Notes: generated by a model not told the origin, from the letters alone. Numbered from the stretch's first letter, positions 9,501-18,818 are shown. The stretch is 64,000 nucleotides of DNA from Arcticibacter pallidicorallinus (GCF_003002875.1 NZ_PVTH01000007.1:62001-126000), one strand, 5' to 3'. Program-made: numbers and translations.

Positions 9501-10802
9501 TTATAAATTATTCTCTTCTTCCGTATCGTTTTCGATCTCTTCAGCAGTTCTTAAAGGAACCAGCCCGGTTACAATAAATGCAGGAATTGTTGCAATAAGC
9601 ACCCAAATGAAGAACTCCTTATAACCAAGAAAATCGCTTAACAAACCGCTTATCATCGATGGAATCATAAAACCCAGATTCATAAGTCCGCTTCCAAACG
9701 CATAGTGTGCCATCTTGTATTTCCCAGGTGCAATGTTTTGCATCATAAACAATATTAAACCCACAAATCCATAACCATACCCTAAATACTCAATGGCTAC
9801 TGCCGTAGCGATCACATATAAGTCTGTAGGCATAAAAACTGCAAGAAACGCATAGGCAGCAAATGGTAAATTGAAGGAGGCGCATAAAACAAGCAAGGTA
9901 CGCCGGGTCAATCCTTTATTTGACACATAGTATCCCGCAATTAAAGATCCTAATACAAAGGCAATCGATCCAAAAACACCATACAGCAATCCTATCTCCG
10001 AGGTGCTCAACCCTAGGCCCCCTGTTTCCCTTGATGCTTTAAAAAAGAGGGGAACTATTTTTATAGCCTGACCTTCTGCAAATCGGTAAAAAACAATAAA
10101 GCAGAGGCTATACCAAATGTTCTTCTTTTGGAAAAAGGTAATTATTACGTCCTTTAGCGTTGCAAACCCCTCTTTTACCGATGATGTATTTCTAACTGGA
10201 GCACCAGCCGGCAACGCACGCATATTATATAAGCCTAACGAAACCATGATAAGACCGTATACAAACATTACAGTCATCCACGCATTCTGTACCCCTATTT
10301 CTTTTTCGAGCTGACCGGCGAGATACACAAGCACACCACCAGAAAATACCTTGGCTATATTATAGAAGGCCCCCTGCCAACCAACGAATTTCGCTTGTAA
10401 CTTTGGGCTGAGTTCGTTAAGATAGACCCCATCAGCTGCCGTATCATGCGTAGCTCCACTGATTGCAATTATAGTAAGCATGGCGATGGAGATACTAAAG
10501 AACTGATCTAGCTGTAAGGTTAGGGCCAACAGTCCAAACACTAAGCCAGTAAATATTTGCGTAGCGTAAACGAAGAACTTCTTCGTTTTGTACATTTCCA
10601 AAAATGGCCCCCATAAAGGCTTTAAGGTCCAGGGAAGCATCACGAGGGATGTCCAAAAAGCGATTTGAGTATCCGAAATCCCCATGTTTTTGTACATGAT
10701 CGAACTCGCACCTGATAGTGCTACAAAAGGTAAGCCCATGGCGAACCATGTCGTAGGAATCCAAAGTATTGGATTGAAGGTCTTTTTTTCAGCTTGTGCC
10801 AA
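9501..10802 (-). CDS. MFS transporter (AmpG-like)
   Basis: This 433-residue protein has about twelve hydrophobic segments and the architecture of major facilitator proteins. The start region has TTWFAMGLPFVALSGASSI, and the loop WTLKPLWGPFLEMYKTKK resembles the AmpG/PAT-type branch. It is encoded opposite the epimerase operon and shares its terminator region. It probably imports or exports a small solute, possibly the sugar or muropeptide handled next door; this is inferred from position only. A 224-base gap without a visible gene lies upstream. Confidence 0.75.
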   Translation of the reverse strand: MAQAEKKTFNPILWIPTTWFAMGLPFVALSGASSIMYKNMGISDTQIAFWTSLVMLPWTLKPLWGPFLEMYKTKKFFVYATQIFTGLVFGLLALTLQLDQFFSISIAMLTIIAISGATHDTAADGVYLNELSPKLQAKFVGWQGAFYNIAKVFSGGVLVYLAGQLEKEIGVQNAWMTVMFVYGLIMVSLGLYNMRALPAGAPVRNTSSVKEGFATLKDVIITFFQKKNIWYSLCFIVFYRFAEGQAIKIVPLFFKASRETGGLGLSTSEIGLLYGVFGSIAFVLGSLIAGYYVSNKGLTRRTLLVLCASFNLPFAAYAFLAVFMPTDLYVIATAVAIEYLGYGYGFVGLILFMMQNIAPGKYKMAHYAFGSGLMNLGFMIPSMISGLLSDFLGYKEFFIWVLIATIPAFIVTGLVPLRTAEEIENDTEEENNL

Positions 10803-11026
10803 TGTGAATTGATTATAAATTTGTTAAGAAGGGTAAAAAATCCGACGCATATTCGAGCTTAAACCACTTAAAGCTCCGCATATCAAATTTATAATTATTT
10901 TATAAGGAAAGGTGTCTTTTTAAGAAATATTAAAATTGGAATTAGCTTGTATTGTTTTCTTTGGCACCCTCATAATGACGATTATAGTTGGTCGCATTAA
11001 TTCGTCGTAAATTGATGTTATTGCAT

Positions 11027-12208
11027 TTATTTGATCGCTTTTATTTTAGTTACAAGTAAGGCAATTAGTATTCCAAAGCAACCTATAATCGCATAAGAGT
11101 ATCTTAAATTTGCCAGTGCTGATATGTACCCTATAAGCGGAGGACCCAGCAGGAAGCCAAAGTAGCTAACGCCGGAAACCATCGCGAGCGCCATTCCCGG
11201 AGAAACTTTTTTATTGTTACCGGCAATCGTATAGACCATAGGCACGACACCTGATACACCTAAACCGACCAGCATAAACCCTATCGTCGCGGGGACAAGG
11301 TAAGGGAAGGTAACGGAGACAAACATACCGAGGGAGATCATTACTCCACTGAACTGCAACCACCTTTTTCTGCCGAACCTGGTAATCATTTTATCGCCAA
11401 GGAAACGTCCGGCCGCCATCATGATCATAAACGATGCATAGCCCAGTACGACGTATGCAGCAGGGGCATTGACAATATCTTTAAAGTAGATACCACTCCA
11501 GTCGAACATAGCGCCTTCGGTAGCCATACTGCAAAATCCGATGATCCCTAACTGGATCAGGACCTTGTCGGGTTTGTTAAATCCTTTTGCTTTTTTCTCT
11601 GCCACGGCAGGCTTGGTGCCTATAGCAAGATGCTTGAAGTTAAAGAAAATGTTAAGCCACAGAATAAGTGTAACTATCCAGAAGTGTGCATACGGTGCCT
11701 GTCCGAAGTTAATAAATACAAGACCGAGTAACGCGCCTGTGAAGCCGCCAAGGCTCCATGCGCCATGGAAAGACGACATAATGGGTTTGCCGTAAGCCTG
11801 CTCGGCCACTACTCCCTGTGTGTTAAGCGATATATTGCACATATTGCCGATCACTCCCCAAAGGAAAAGGAACAGCGCCAGCTGCCAGCCGGCTGCTGCA
11901 ATGCCAAAATTGGTCAATGCCAGGGCATAGAAGGGAACTGTGGCGGTCAGCATTGTCTTGCTGCCGTATTTGGTTACCAGCCTTCCTGAAATGGGCATGG
12001 TTATCAGCTGGCCTAAGGGCAAAGCCAGAAGGATACTTCCGAGCATGGCGTCGGAGAGATTCAGCGTGTGTTTTATGTCGGGAATCCTGCTCGCCCAGGA
12101 TGCAAAGCATACGCCTTGTCCGAAGTAAAAGAGGGATACGGCTAGACGAATGCGGTTAGGGGTTGAGATATTTTGATTGATTTGTACTGCTTCTGTATTC
12201 ATGATCAC
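11027..12208 (-). CDS. MFS transporter (YbjJ-like)
   Basis: This 393-residue protein has about twelve membrane segments. The N-terminal stretch FYFGQGVCFASWASRIPDIK and the loop SGRLVTKYGSK are typical of the YbjJ-type branch, often linked to sugar or polyol efflux. Two in-frame ATGs two codons apart (12208 and 12202) are both possible starts. It is read in the same direction as the alkylation-repair gene 118 bases upstream but is probably an independent unit. Substrate unknown. Confidence 0.75.
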   Translation of the reverse strand: MIMNTEAVQINQNISTPNRIRLAVSLFYFGQGVCFASWASRIPDIKHTLNLSDAMLGSILLALPLGQLITMPISGRLVTKYGSKTMLTATVPFYALALTNFGIAAAGWQLALFLFLWGVIGNMCNISLNTQGVVAEQAYGKPIMSSFHGAWSLGGFTGALLGLVFINFGQAPYAHFWIVTLILWLNIFFNFKHLAIGTKPAVAEKKAKGFNKPDKVLIQLGIIGFCSMATEGAMFDWSGIYFKDIVNAPAAYVVLGYASFMIMMAAGRFLGDKMITRFGRKRWLQFSGVMISLGMFVSVTFPYLVPATIGFMLVGLGVSGVVPMVYTIAGNNKKVSPGMALAMVSGVSYFGFLLGPPLIGYISALANLRYSYAIIGCFGILIALLVTKIKAIK

Positions 12209-12326
12209 GTTCCTGCCGGGATAATAACGGCCTTAAGAGAAGGTCGTTTTAGCGGAGAATTTTCTTTTTAATGTGTGGCCTAACGATGGTTAGGGTTTTG
12301 CGGTGCAAATATACGATTTAAAATGT

Positions 12327-13169
12327 TCATAATGAGAGGATCTTTGCGTATTCCCAGCCAATGATAGCAGTTTTTCTGGTATTGCCCCACATATATCCAC
12401 CGAGTGTGCCAGATGTCTGGATGACCCTGTGGCAGGGGATAAGAAAGGCGACAGGATTGCGTCCGATAGCGGTTCCCACCGCGCGTGAGGCACCCGGACT
12501 GTCGACCTCCTTTGCTATCGTGCCATAGGTGCTGAGGGCGCCCATAGGGATTTTAAGCAATGCTTCCCATACTTTAAGCTGGAAGGCTGAGGCTTTAAGA
12601 TGCAGCTTTACTTTATCGAGTGCTGTCCAGTCATTTTGAAAGATCTGAAGGGCAACTGTCTGAAAAGCGTCCGATTCTTCTTTAAAACCAGCGTTGGGGA
12701 ACTTCGCCGAGAGTTTTGAAAGGGCAATGGCCTTGTCATCATCGAAAGCCATGTAGCAGACTCCCCGGGATGTAGATGCAACAATAACCTTCCCGAAGGG
12801 GGAGTTGGAAAAACGATAGTTTATATGAAGGCTCTGGCCGCCGTTTTTGTATTCTGCGGGGGTCATCCCTTCGATGGAGATGAAAAGGTCATGCAGCCTG
12901 CTGGTGCTCGATAAGCCGGTTTGGAAAGCGGTTTCCGAGAGAGTTGCCCGTTCATGGAGTAAGCTTTTAGCATGCTGCGTGCTGATGTATTGAAGAAATT
13001 TTTTTGGGGTGGTACCCGCCCAGTCTGTAAATAGCTTTTGGAAGTGAAAGGGGCTTAGGTGGATCTCCTCTGCTACATCGTCCAGGCTGGGCTGATTTTT
13101 GAAGTTAGTAAGTATAAATTCGATCGCCGAAGCGATGCGCTGGTAATTGATTTCTTCCTGAGTTTTCAT
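12327..13169 (-). CDS. AraC-type regulator fused to O6-methylguanine-DNA methyltransferase (Ada-like)
   Basis: Starting at the ATG at 13169 gives 280 residues (the frame is open upstream to 13277 but the extra residues match nothing). The N-terminal part is an AraC helix-turn-helix (LDDVAEEIHLSPFHFQKLF and a second helix pair). The C-terminal part is a suicide alkyltransferase with the active-site PCHRV (Cys246) and the preceding GRNPVAFLI. The Ada N-terminal zinc domain that repairs phosphotriesters is absent. It removes alkyl groups from guanine O6 and may regulate its own gene. The upstream gap is shared with the divergent azurin gene. Confidence 0.87.
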   Translation of the reverse strand: MKTQEEINYQRIASAIEFILTNFKNQPSLDDVAEEIHLSPFHFQKLFTDWAGTTPKKFLQYISTQHAKSLLHERATLSETAFQTGLSSTSRLHDLFISIEGMTPAEYKNGGQSLHINYRFSNSPFGKVIVASTSRGVCYMAFDDDKAIALSKLSAKFPNAGFKEESDAFQTVALQIFQNDWTALDKVKLHLKASAFQLKVWEALLKIPMGALSTYGTIAKEVDSPGASRAVGTAIGRNPVAFLIPCHRVIQTSGTLGGYMWGNTRKTAIIGWEYAKILSL

Positions 13170-13351
13170 TTCGCCGATTACTTTACAAATGTCGGAGATT
13201 ATATGGCTTAGAAAATCCGAAACTTGCTCATTTTTTGGAAAATACTTCTTTCGTGTCTGAAAAGTTGAAGAAAACATTCAAGGCAGTTTTCCGGTTTAAA
13301 AAAACAGACGCTGTTGCTGCAAAGTCTGTGTCGATGTAAAATCTATTCGTT

Positions 13352-13906
13352 ATGAAAAAGAATCTCATAATAGCCTGCGCATTTAGTCTTTCGATGGCGG
13401 CCTGTATCGGAACTGACAAGGATAAGGAAGTTCGGGGGTCAACAGCCGATACTGGCAAACTGGCTGTTTCTACAGGAAAGCCTACGGCAGCGGCCACGGT
13501 GGAAATTCCGGGGCTGGATACCATGGCGGCAAATAATGCCATTTTGCTTACAGGAAACGACCGTATGCAATACAGTGACACTCTTTTCAAAGTTAAGGCT
13601 TCGGAGAAGATTAAAGTGACGTTTAAGAACATCGGTAAAATGCCGAAAAACTCTATGGGACATAATTTTGTACTGCTCGCCCAAGGAACAGATTTCACAA
13701 ATTTCGCCACGGAAGCTATGAAGGCCCGGGATGATGACTATATACCGAAGAACTTGAGTTCATCCATCATTGCGCATACCCGGTTGGTTGGCCCGGGAGA
13801 AACGGATGAAATTTCGTTTTCGGTGCCTAATAAGGGTATTTATGATTTCTTATGTTCTTTCCCGGGTCACTATGGTACGATGCGTGGAAAGCTGGTAGCG
13901 GAGTAA
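13352..13906 (+). CDS. Azurin-like cupredoxin lipoprotein
   Basis: This 184-residue protein has a lipobox (SMAAC, Cys18), so it is probably membrane-anchored outside the cytoplasm. A flexible linker of about 30 residues leads to an azurin domain. The type 1 copper ligands are all present: His104 in SMGHN, Cys168 in FLCSFPGH, His173 and Met177 in GTMRG. It should carry electrons between redox partners in the periplasm. The short gap to the divergent repair gene probably holds the promoter. Confidence 0.88.
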   Translation: MKKNLIIACAFSLSMAACIGTDKDKEVRGSTADTGKLAVSTGKPTAAATVEIPGLDTMAANNAILLTGNDRMQYSDTLFKVKASEKIKVTFKNIGKMPKNSMGHNFVLLAQGTDFTNFATEAMKARDDDYIPKNLSSSIIAHTRLVGPGETDEISFSVPNKGIYDFLCSFPGHYGTMRGKLVAE

Positions 13907-13911
13907 GTTCG

Positions 13912-15000
13912 TTATAATTCAAAGGTCAGAAGCGAGTGCTGGCTTGCCGTGTGTATATCTCTCCAAATACGGTTTAACAGCGTTGTTTTCCTGGCTGCAT
14001 CGAGTCCACAGTAAGGGTAAAGATTGCCGGTAACTCTTCGGGAGATGTGGGCAAGCCTCTTACCCGTATGACTTACCTCTTCTAGTAGAGGTTCCCCTAA
14101 AGTTTGGCGTTGAAGGTCGCTCCATGATCTGTCTGCAATTTGGAAGAACTTGTTTCTGGCTTCTGAAAGAATTTGTTTTTCCCTGGCAAACGTCTCCTGG
14201 ATGATACTGGAATGTTGTTTAGAGAACCGCTTCAGATTATCGGAGTTAAGCACAGAAGCTTCTGCTGTTTCGAGGAAATGGAGAGCCATTCCGGAAAAGT
14301 TTACGGCAAGGGTTGTTTCAGCGAGCTGAAGAAAGGGATAGTTACCTGCATTGGTTTGCGTTTTCAAGTCACCGTTGATTTCAAAGGAACGATTTTCGGG
14401 TATAATGAGGTTATTCACCTCGAAGCCGTGACTGCCTGTTGCGACCATACCCATGTATGCCCAGGTTGTAGTCGTTTTCACCTGGTTTCTCTCAAAGATG
14501 AAAGACTTGACAATTTCTCTGTCCTGTGCATCACGCGCGGCGGAGCCATCGCTGTTCCTGATGTAACAGTTTGCTGAGAAATGAGTAGCGTGCAGGGCTC
14601 CGCTTGAATACTTCCAGGATCCATTGATGAGATAACCCTCCGGAACTACTATTGCCGTGCCGCCTACGGCACCACTGCCGGTGATACAAGTTTCTGGGCT
14701 ATTGAAGATCTGGTTGCGAGTATGATCTTCTAAAAAGCCGGCGAACCAGGATGCGCCACTGCATAAGGTTACCGTCCAGCCCGTACTTCCGTCTATCATG
14801 GCAATTGCTTCGAGCAGGCGAAGAATCGAAGGCAGCTCTATGTCTATCCCGCCGAGCTTTTTGGGAAGGTATAGCTTAAACCATCTTTCTTGCCTGATTA
14901 GATCAATGATTTCGGGATGAAGTCTGCCCGCTTCTTCTGACGCGGTAGCGTGTTTTGAAATAACCTGCGCGGCAGAATGGCTTAGGGTGAAGATATCCAT
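13912..15000 (-). CDS. Acyl-CoA dehydrogenase-like flavoprotein
   Basis: From the ATG at 15000 it has 362 residues; an upstream ATG at 15027 would add nine (MHHSSTSFA). The N-terminal helical domain (LIRQERWFKLYLPKKLGGIDI), the middle beta part (ITGSGAVGGTAIVVPEGY) and the C-terminal helices fit the acyl-CoA dehydrogenase fold, close to the DszC/HpaH-like branch. Such members can be flavin-dependent monooxygenases rather than dehydrogenases, so the reaction is open. It is convergent with the azurin gene, with five bases between stops. Confidence 0.65.
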   Translation of the reverse strand: MDIFTLSHSAAQVISKHATASEEAGRLHPEIIDLIRQERWFKLYLPKKLGGIDIELPSILRLLEAIAMIDGSTGWTVTLCSGASWFAGFLEDHTRNQIFNSPETCITGSGAVGGTAIVVPEGYLINGSWKYSSGALHATHFSANCYIRNSDGSAARDAQDREIVKSFIFERNQVKTTTTWAYMGMVATGSHGFEVNNLIIPENRSFEINGDLKTQTNAGNYPFLQLAETTLAVNFSGMALHFLETAEASVLNSDNLKRFSKQHSSIIQETFAREKQILSEARNKFFQIADRSWSDLQRQTLGEPLLEEVSHTGKRLAHISRRVTGNLYPYCGLDAARKTTLLNRIWRDIHTASQHSLLTFEL

Positions 15001-15075
15001 AGCGAAACTTGTACTTGAGTGGTGCAAGTAGCGAAGTAAGGAAAATGTACTCAGAAAGACAACTAACCCATCTTT

Positions 15076-15288
15076 TTATTGCTTAATCTTTTCGCCCGAT
15101 CTACTGCTATAAATCGTCATCAAGTACCCGGCTATCGGGGTAAAGCATATAGAGAAAAGGAGTGACCAGCCAAAGCCTATCTTTCTGGGTTTTCCAAAGA
15201 ACCAGGCAACGAGAAAGCAAATCAGGAAATAGATCACCGCAGCAATAAGCAGATTTGTTTGGTTGGAATAGACATCAGGTTGTAGCAT
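15076..15288 (-). CDS. Small two-helix membrane protein, unknown function
   Basis: This 70-residue protein has two hydrophobic segments (about 13-30 and 40-58) joined by a basic turn, GKPRK. It ends with a charged tail. I recognise no family. It lies alone between the acyl-CoA dehydrogenase-like gene and the divergent ClC gene. Confidence 0.5.
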   Translation of the reverse strand: MLQPDVYSNQTNLLIAAVIYFLICFLVAWFFGKPRKIGFGWSLLFSICFTPIAGYLMTIYSSRSGEKIKQ

Positions 15289-15454
15289 AATGGTAGGGTT
15301 TCTTACTAAACGGGATTTGGAAGGGATTTGTTTATTCAGCGTTTGGGTAGGCTAACGCATTGATTGTCAATGAAACCTGATATCTCATTTTTTATAATAC
15401 TCTTCTCGCCTTAAGTTTTAGATTTGCGGTCTGCCAACAGGAGAAATACATTAA

Positions 15455-16705
15455 ATGAGAAAATCCATCAGGAGGAAGGCTTACTCAGGCCTTGTATTCA
15501 ATATTATATTTGTAAGTCTGCTCGCTTCTATGCTTGCCTCGACATTGAAATTGATCACTGAGCATTATCAGAATGAAATGATCCACAGGGCGTCGAATTA
15601 TTTTGGTTTGGTCCTGGTATTTCCTTTGGTCGGTTTCACGCTGATCTTTCTATTAAGAAAACTCGTTTTTCATAATAAGCCGAATAAAGGAATTACAGAA
15701 ATATATAATACGCTGGAAAACAGAAAGAACGAGCTTCCATTTTACAAGGTGCTCTCGCACTATGCCAACGGTTTTCTGACAGTGATCTTTGGAGGGTCAA
15801 CGGGTGTGGAAGTTTCTACAGTTGTGGCGACGGCAGCAATTGGCACTAACGCTTACAAAAAAACGGGCCTTGCCTATAAGTACAAAACCGAGATTGTAGT
15901 GGCAGCGGTTGCTGCTGGTGTGGCAACGCTATTTGGCAGTCCCTTTGCCGGGCTCTTTTTTGCGGTGGAAGCGATTGCGCGCAAAGTATCGAACACGGTT
16001 GTAATCTCTGCTGTTCTGGCAGTAATCGTTGCATCTGCTACGACTTATCTGGTGGGTGCAGAACCCTTGTTCGTATTGCACCCTAAACCATGGTCGTTAA
16101 CTGCCCTACCTTACCTGGTGGGTTTAAGTATTGTTGCGGGACTTTTATCTGTGTATTTTACGAAAGTCTGCTTGTTGATTAAACGCCGCTTTTCCATGAT
16201 AAAAAACAACACCTATCGAATCGTTTTAGGTGCCGCGATTGTTGGAACGGCCATTTTGTTTCTGCCTCAACTTTATGGAGATAGTTACCATGTAGTCTCT
16301 GGTTTCTTAGAGAATACAGCCAATATAACTTTCTCTAATTCGCTTGGTTTGCTGCTTTTGGCTCTAATTATTTTAAAGCCTTTAGTTGCTTCCGTAACCC
16401 TTGGCGCGGGTGGCGACGGAGGGGTGTTCGCTCCGGGAATGGTCATTGGTGCTTTGCTGGGTCTGCTTTTCGCGATATCCTGTAACCATTATCTCGGTAC
16501 TCACTTGATTGTCGTCAATTTTATGGTAATCGGAATGGCTGCTGTACTAAGCGGGTGTATTCATGCTCCGTTAACTGCAATAGCATTGTTTACGACATTG
16601 TCTGGATCGACATTGCTACTTATTCCGATCATCATGGCGTGTCTGATTGCAAAGTATACAGCGAAATCAGTTTATCAGTATTCGGTGTATAGTTACAAAC
16701 CGTAA
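15455..16705 (+). CDS. ClC-family chloride channel/antiporter
   Basis: The 416-residue protein has about ten membrane helices. The ClC signature is visible: GGSTGVEVSTVVATAAIG at 113-130, where Glu119 occupies the gating-glutamate position, and GGDGGVFAPGMVIGA near 315. Cytoplasmic CBS domains are absent. It moves chloride, possibly in exchange for protons. It is the last host gene before the prophage and is followed by a 14-bp-stem terminator. Confidence 0.87.
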   Translation: MRKSIRRKAYSGLVFNIIFVSLLASMLASTLKLITEHYQNEMIHRASNYFGLVLVFPLVGFTLIFLLRKLVFHNKPNKGITEIYNTLENRKNELPFYKVLSHYANGFLTVIFGGSTGVEVSTVVATAAIGTNAYKKTGLAYKYKTEIVVAAVAAGVATLFGSPFAGLFFAVEAIARKVSNTVVISAVLAVIVASATTYLVGAEPLFVLHPKPWSLTALPYLVGLSIVAGLLSVYFTKVCLLIKRRFSMIKNNTYRIVLGAAIVGTAILFLPQLYGDSYHVVSGFLENTANITFSNSLGLLLLALIILKPLVASVTLGAGGDGGVFAPGMVIGALLGLLFAISCNHYLGTHLIVVNFMVIGMAAVLSGCIHAPLTAIALFTTLSGSTLLLIPIIMACLIAKYTAKSVYQYSVYSYKP

Positions 16706-16738
16706 GCAGATCTCTTAAGCTGAGATTTAGGTATAAAA

Positions 16739-16771
16739 AAAGAGTGATTAAGTTATCCTTAATCACTCTTT
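16739..16771. terminator. Bidirectional terminator between the ClC gene and the original ssrA 3' end
   Basis: A perfect 14-base stem (16739-16752 with 16758-16771, loop TTATC) is flanked by A-rich and T-rich ends. It closes the ClC gene and, before phage insertion, would also have lain just downstream of ssrA, three bases from the att core. Insertion has moved it almost 39 kb away from the working ssrA. Confidence 0.85.
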
Positions 16772-16773
16772 CT

Positions 16774-16807
16774 TGTTTGGTGTGGAGCCGGAGGGATTCG
16801 AACCCTC
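16774..16807 (+). other. attL core (displaced 3' end of ssrA)
   Basis: These 34 bases are identical to 55593-55626. They contain the T-arm and the 3' acceptor strand of tmRNA in minus orientation, plus the first flanking bases. On the left lies host DNA (the former ssrA terminator), on the right phage DNA. Confidence 0.93.
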
Positions 16808-16890
16808 CCGTATTCTTTTTCTTGGTCTTTGATCGCCGTTTCCATGCAATAGAGCGTGTTTTTGCCTTATGAAATATTGTGTTTTGACAG

Positions 16891-17232
16891 CTATCTGGTC
16901 AGCTGGCTAAATTCTCCTGATTTGTTCTCCAGCGCTGAGATCCTGGCATTTAGAATCTTTATTTCGACCTGCAGATTCTTTAAGTCAGTTACCAGGCTCG
17001 ACTTTTGCTCCTTTACCTTCGCCGGACCGGTGCCGGTGATCATCCACATGGGATCGTAACCGAGCTTCAGGCAGATGATTTTTATAACCTCCAGTGGAAT
17101 CGGTTGAGTGCCGGCAAGCATTCTGCTTATTGATGGTTGCGATACATCGCAAAACTTCGCAAAGTCGACTTGTCCGCCTTCGAAGCTCTCATATATTATT
17201 TGTAAGCGTTTGGCCGCTTGCTGGTCAATCAT
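16891..17232 (-). CDS. XRE-family helix-turn-helix regulator with coiled-coil tail
   Basis: A 113-residue protein with an N-terminal helix-turn-helix (VDFAKFCDVSQPSISRMLAG, about residues 22-41), a PIPLEVIKIICLKLGYDPMWMITG segment typical of phage XRE regulators, and a C-terminal helix likely to form a coiled coil. It is the last gene of the leftward lysogeny block, three bases after the KilA-N gene. It probably regulates prophage or host genes in the lysogen; the target is unknown. Confidence 0.7.
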   Translation of the reverse strand: MIDQQAAKRLQIIYESFEGGQVDFAKFCDVSQPSISRMLAGTQPIPLEVIKIICLKLGYDPMWMITGTGPAKVKEQKSSLVTDLKNLQVEIKILNARISALENKSGEFSQLTR

Positions 17233-17234
17233 CG

Positions 17235-18131
17235 TTAATCTTTAGATTTATCAATTTTCTTTGTCGATCTCTGATTTTGTTCAATCGCGTTTCCTTGTTT
17301 TTTGAATGGGCTTTGGATTTTTTCCAGTGTATATGATGATTTTCGCAAGGAATCAAGTTGAAACTCAGCGTTTTTTCTAAGGGTAAGTAAGCGCTGATAT
17401 TTGTCAGTTCCAGCCTGAATCATGCCAGCGTTGAGACTTTCAAGGTTGCTAAGCACTAATAACTGGTGGGCATCAGCCAAGTCTCGTAAATTGAGATTTT
17501 TGAGAGCGGCTTCAGGATTAGTTTCCTTCCATTGTTTAGCTGTCATTCCAAATAGGGCCACATTTAAAATATCAGCTTCACTAGCGTAGACAAGCCATTC
17601 CTTATCTTTTGAAACATTAAGTTTGGGCAATACGTGCTCCTTGATTGCATCAGTATGAATCTTGTAATTGGTCTTTGATAAGAATCGTCGATAATCCCAC
17701 TCCGAACCAAGTCGCTTGTTTTCTTCCTCCTTTAATCTTTGGAACTCTTTTACGAGTAGTAGCTGGAATCTAGGACTTATCCACATTCCAAACTGGAACG
17801 CGATATCCTTGTGGGCATATGTCCCTCCGTATCTTCCGGCCTTAGCAGTAATACCAATAGCATTCGTTCGTTCTATCCATTCTTTGACAGATAGGACGAA
17901 GTTGTTGCCACCTGCAGTATTTTTAATTATACCGAATTCGGTATAATTAAAATCAGCATTATACATGGCCTCCCATTCACCCAGATATTCGATTGTGTTC
18001 TTTAAGCTGAGCCATTTGGTTATGATAATATTTTCGTGTTGGCTTTTGGCCATGTCGGTAAGGGAGATATAATCAATGTCCTGCTTGGACTCAACGTTTA
18101 TTTCTATGCCTTCTATATTGAGTTTACTCAT
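17235..18131 (-). CDS. KilA-N domain protein
   Basis: A 298-residue protein whose first ~135 residues form a KilA-N domain, with hallmarks near FGIIKNTAGGNNF, the WIERTNAIGI segment, AGRYGGTYAHKDIAFQFGMWISP and the FQRLKEEE helix. KilA-N proteins bind DNA and are common in phages, where some interfere with host growth or regulate genes. The C-terminal part is helical and ends in a basic tail. The gene holds a perfect 32-base palindrome. It lies in the leftward block expressed with the repressor, so a role in the lysogen is likely. Confidence 0.82.
   Translation of the reverse strand: MSKLNIEGIEINVESKQDIDYISLTDMAKSQHENIIITKWLSLKNTIEYLGEWEAMYNADFNYTEFGIIKNTAGGNNFVLSVKEWIERTNAIGITAKAGRYGGTYAHKDIAFQFGMWISPRFQLLLVKEFQRLKEEENKRLGSEWDYRRFLSKTNYKIHTDAIKEHVLPKLNVSKDKEWLVYASEADILNVALFGMTAKQWKETNPEAALKNLNLRDLADAHQLLVLSNLESLNAGMIQAGTDKYQRLLTLRKNAEFQLDSLRKSSYTLEKIQSPFKKQGNAIEQNQRSTKKIDKSKD
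17921..17952. repeat. Perfect 32-bp palindrome inside the KilA-N gene
   Basis: Both halves are TTTTAATTATACCGAA and its exact reverse complement, with no spacer and no mismatch; the next base pair outward does not match. It encodes residues around NYTEFGIIK of the KilA-N domain. It could be a dimeric protein-binding site or a cruciform/RNA hairpin. Confidence 0.9.
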
Positions 18132-18149
18132 AATATTAATATTGAGATG

Positions 18150-18404
18150 TTATTTCTTTGCTACTGCGTTAACATAGGCTGCCCACATTTCGTTAAATCT
18201 TGAGTCATGCCTGTCTTTAAGTATTTCGGCAATCTTATCGCGTTCTGATTCTGGAATTAGTGAAGTTTCAAAGAGCAACACGTGTGTAAGTGCATTGATC
18301 ATAGCTTGATTTGACACGCTTAGTCGTAAGATTTCCACAAGGGCTTGTGTGCTGTCTATTGGAAGCTTTACGTTTCCTTTTTCAATATCTGATAAATCAA
18401 TCAT
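18150..18404 (-). CDS. Small prophage protein, unknown function
   Basis: From the ATG at 18404 it has 84 residues beginning MIDLSDIEKGNV; the frame is open further upstream but that part overlaps the lipoprotein gene. The protein is helical and acidic, with no recognised domain. It starts four bases after the lipoprotein stop and ends 18 bases before the KilA-N gene, so it belongs to the leftward lysogeny transcript. Confidence 0.5.
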   Translation of the reverse strand: MIDLSDIEKGNVKLPIDSTQALVEILRLSVSNQAMINALTHVLLFETSLIPESERDKIAEILKDRHDSRFNEMWAAYVNAVAKK

Positions 18405-18408
18405 GCTG

Positions 18409-18816
18409 TTAGTCCGGAACGTATAGGTATAATATCTCCCTGTTGGTTTCTTGATTAATAGACCAAGATTTGATACCCTCATCATTAAGGTAAGCATCGA
18501 CCTTTAAAGTAGTTGATTTTGCCTTCTGGACATCCATCATATATGTAACGCCCAAATTTGCTGATCCTGAAAAGCTGGCTTGTCCTTTCGATTCAATCAG
18601 CTCTAATGGTTCAGCATAAACTTGTTTGCCGCTCTCAATAGTGACTGTCTTGTATTGGGGGCCACCTTCGGAGCTCAGCTTGTAAACCTGAACTTTGTAA
18701 TCACCTCCATCGAAATTTAACTTTAGTGCACCTGTAGCTTGCTGTTCCTGCTCTTCCTTCTTGCAAGAACTGAAGGCAGCAACAGAGATTAGTAGAAGTA
18801 GTATGTATTTTCTCAT
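18409..18816 (-). CDS. Lipoprotein encoded in the lysogeny block
   Basis: A 135-residue protein with a signal peptide and lipobox (AAFSSC, Cys18), followed by an acidic, Gln-rich linker and a beta-rich domain. It is placed between the repressor (two bases downstream of its stop) and a small unknown gene, all leftward, so it should be made in the lysogen. Lipoproteins in this position in other temperate phages often block superinfection or change the cell surface; that is inference. No family recognised. Confidence 0.65.
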   Translation of the reverse strand: MRKYILLLLISVAAFSSCKKEEQEQQATGALKLNFDGGDYKVQVYKLSSEGGPQYKTVTIESGKQVYAEPLELIESKGQASFSGSANLGVTYMMDVQKAKSTTLKVDAYLNDEGIKSWSINQETNREILYLYVPD

Positions 18817-18818
18817 GA

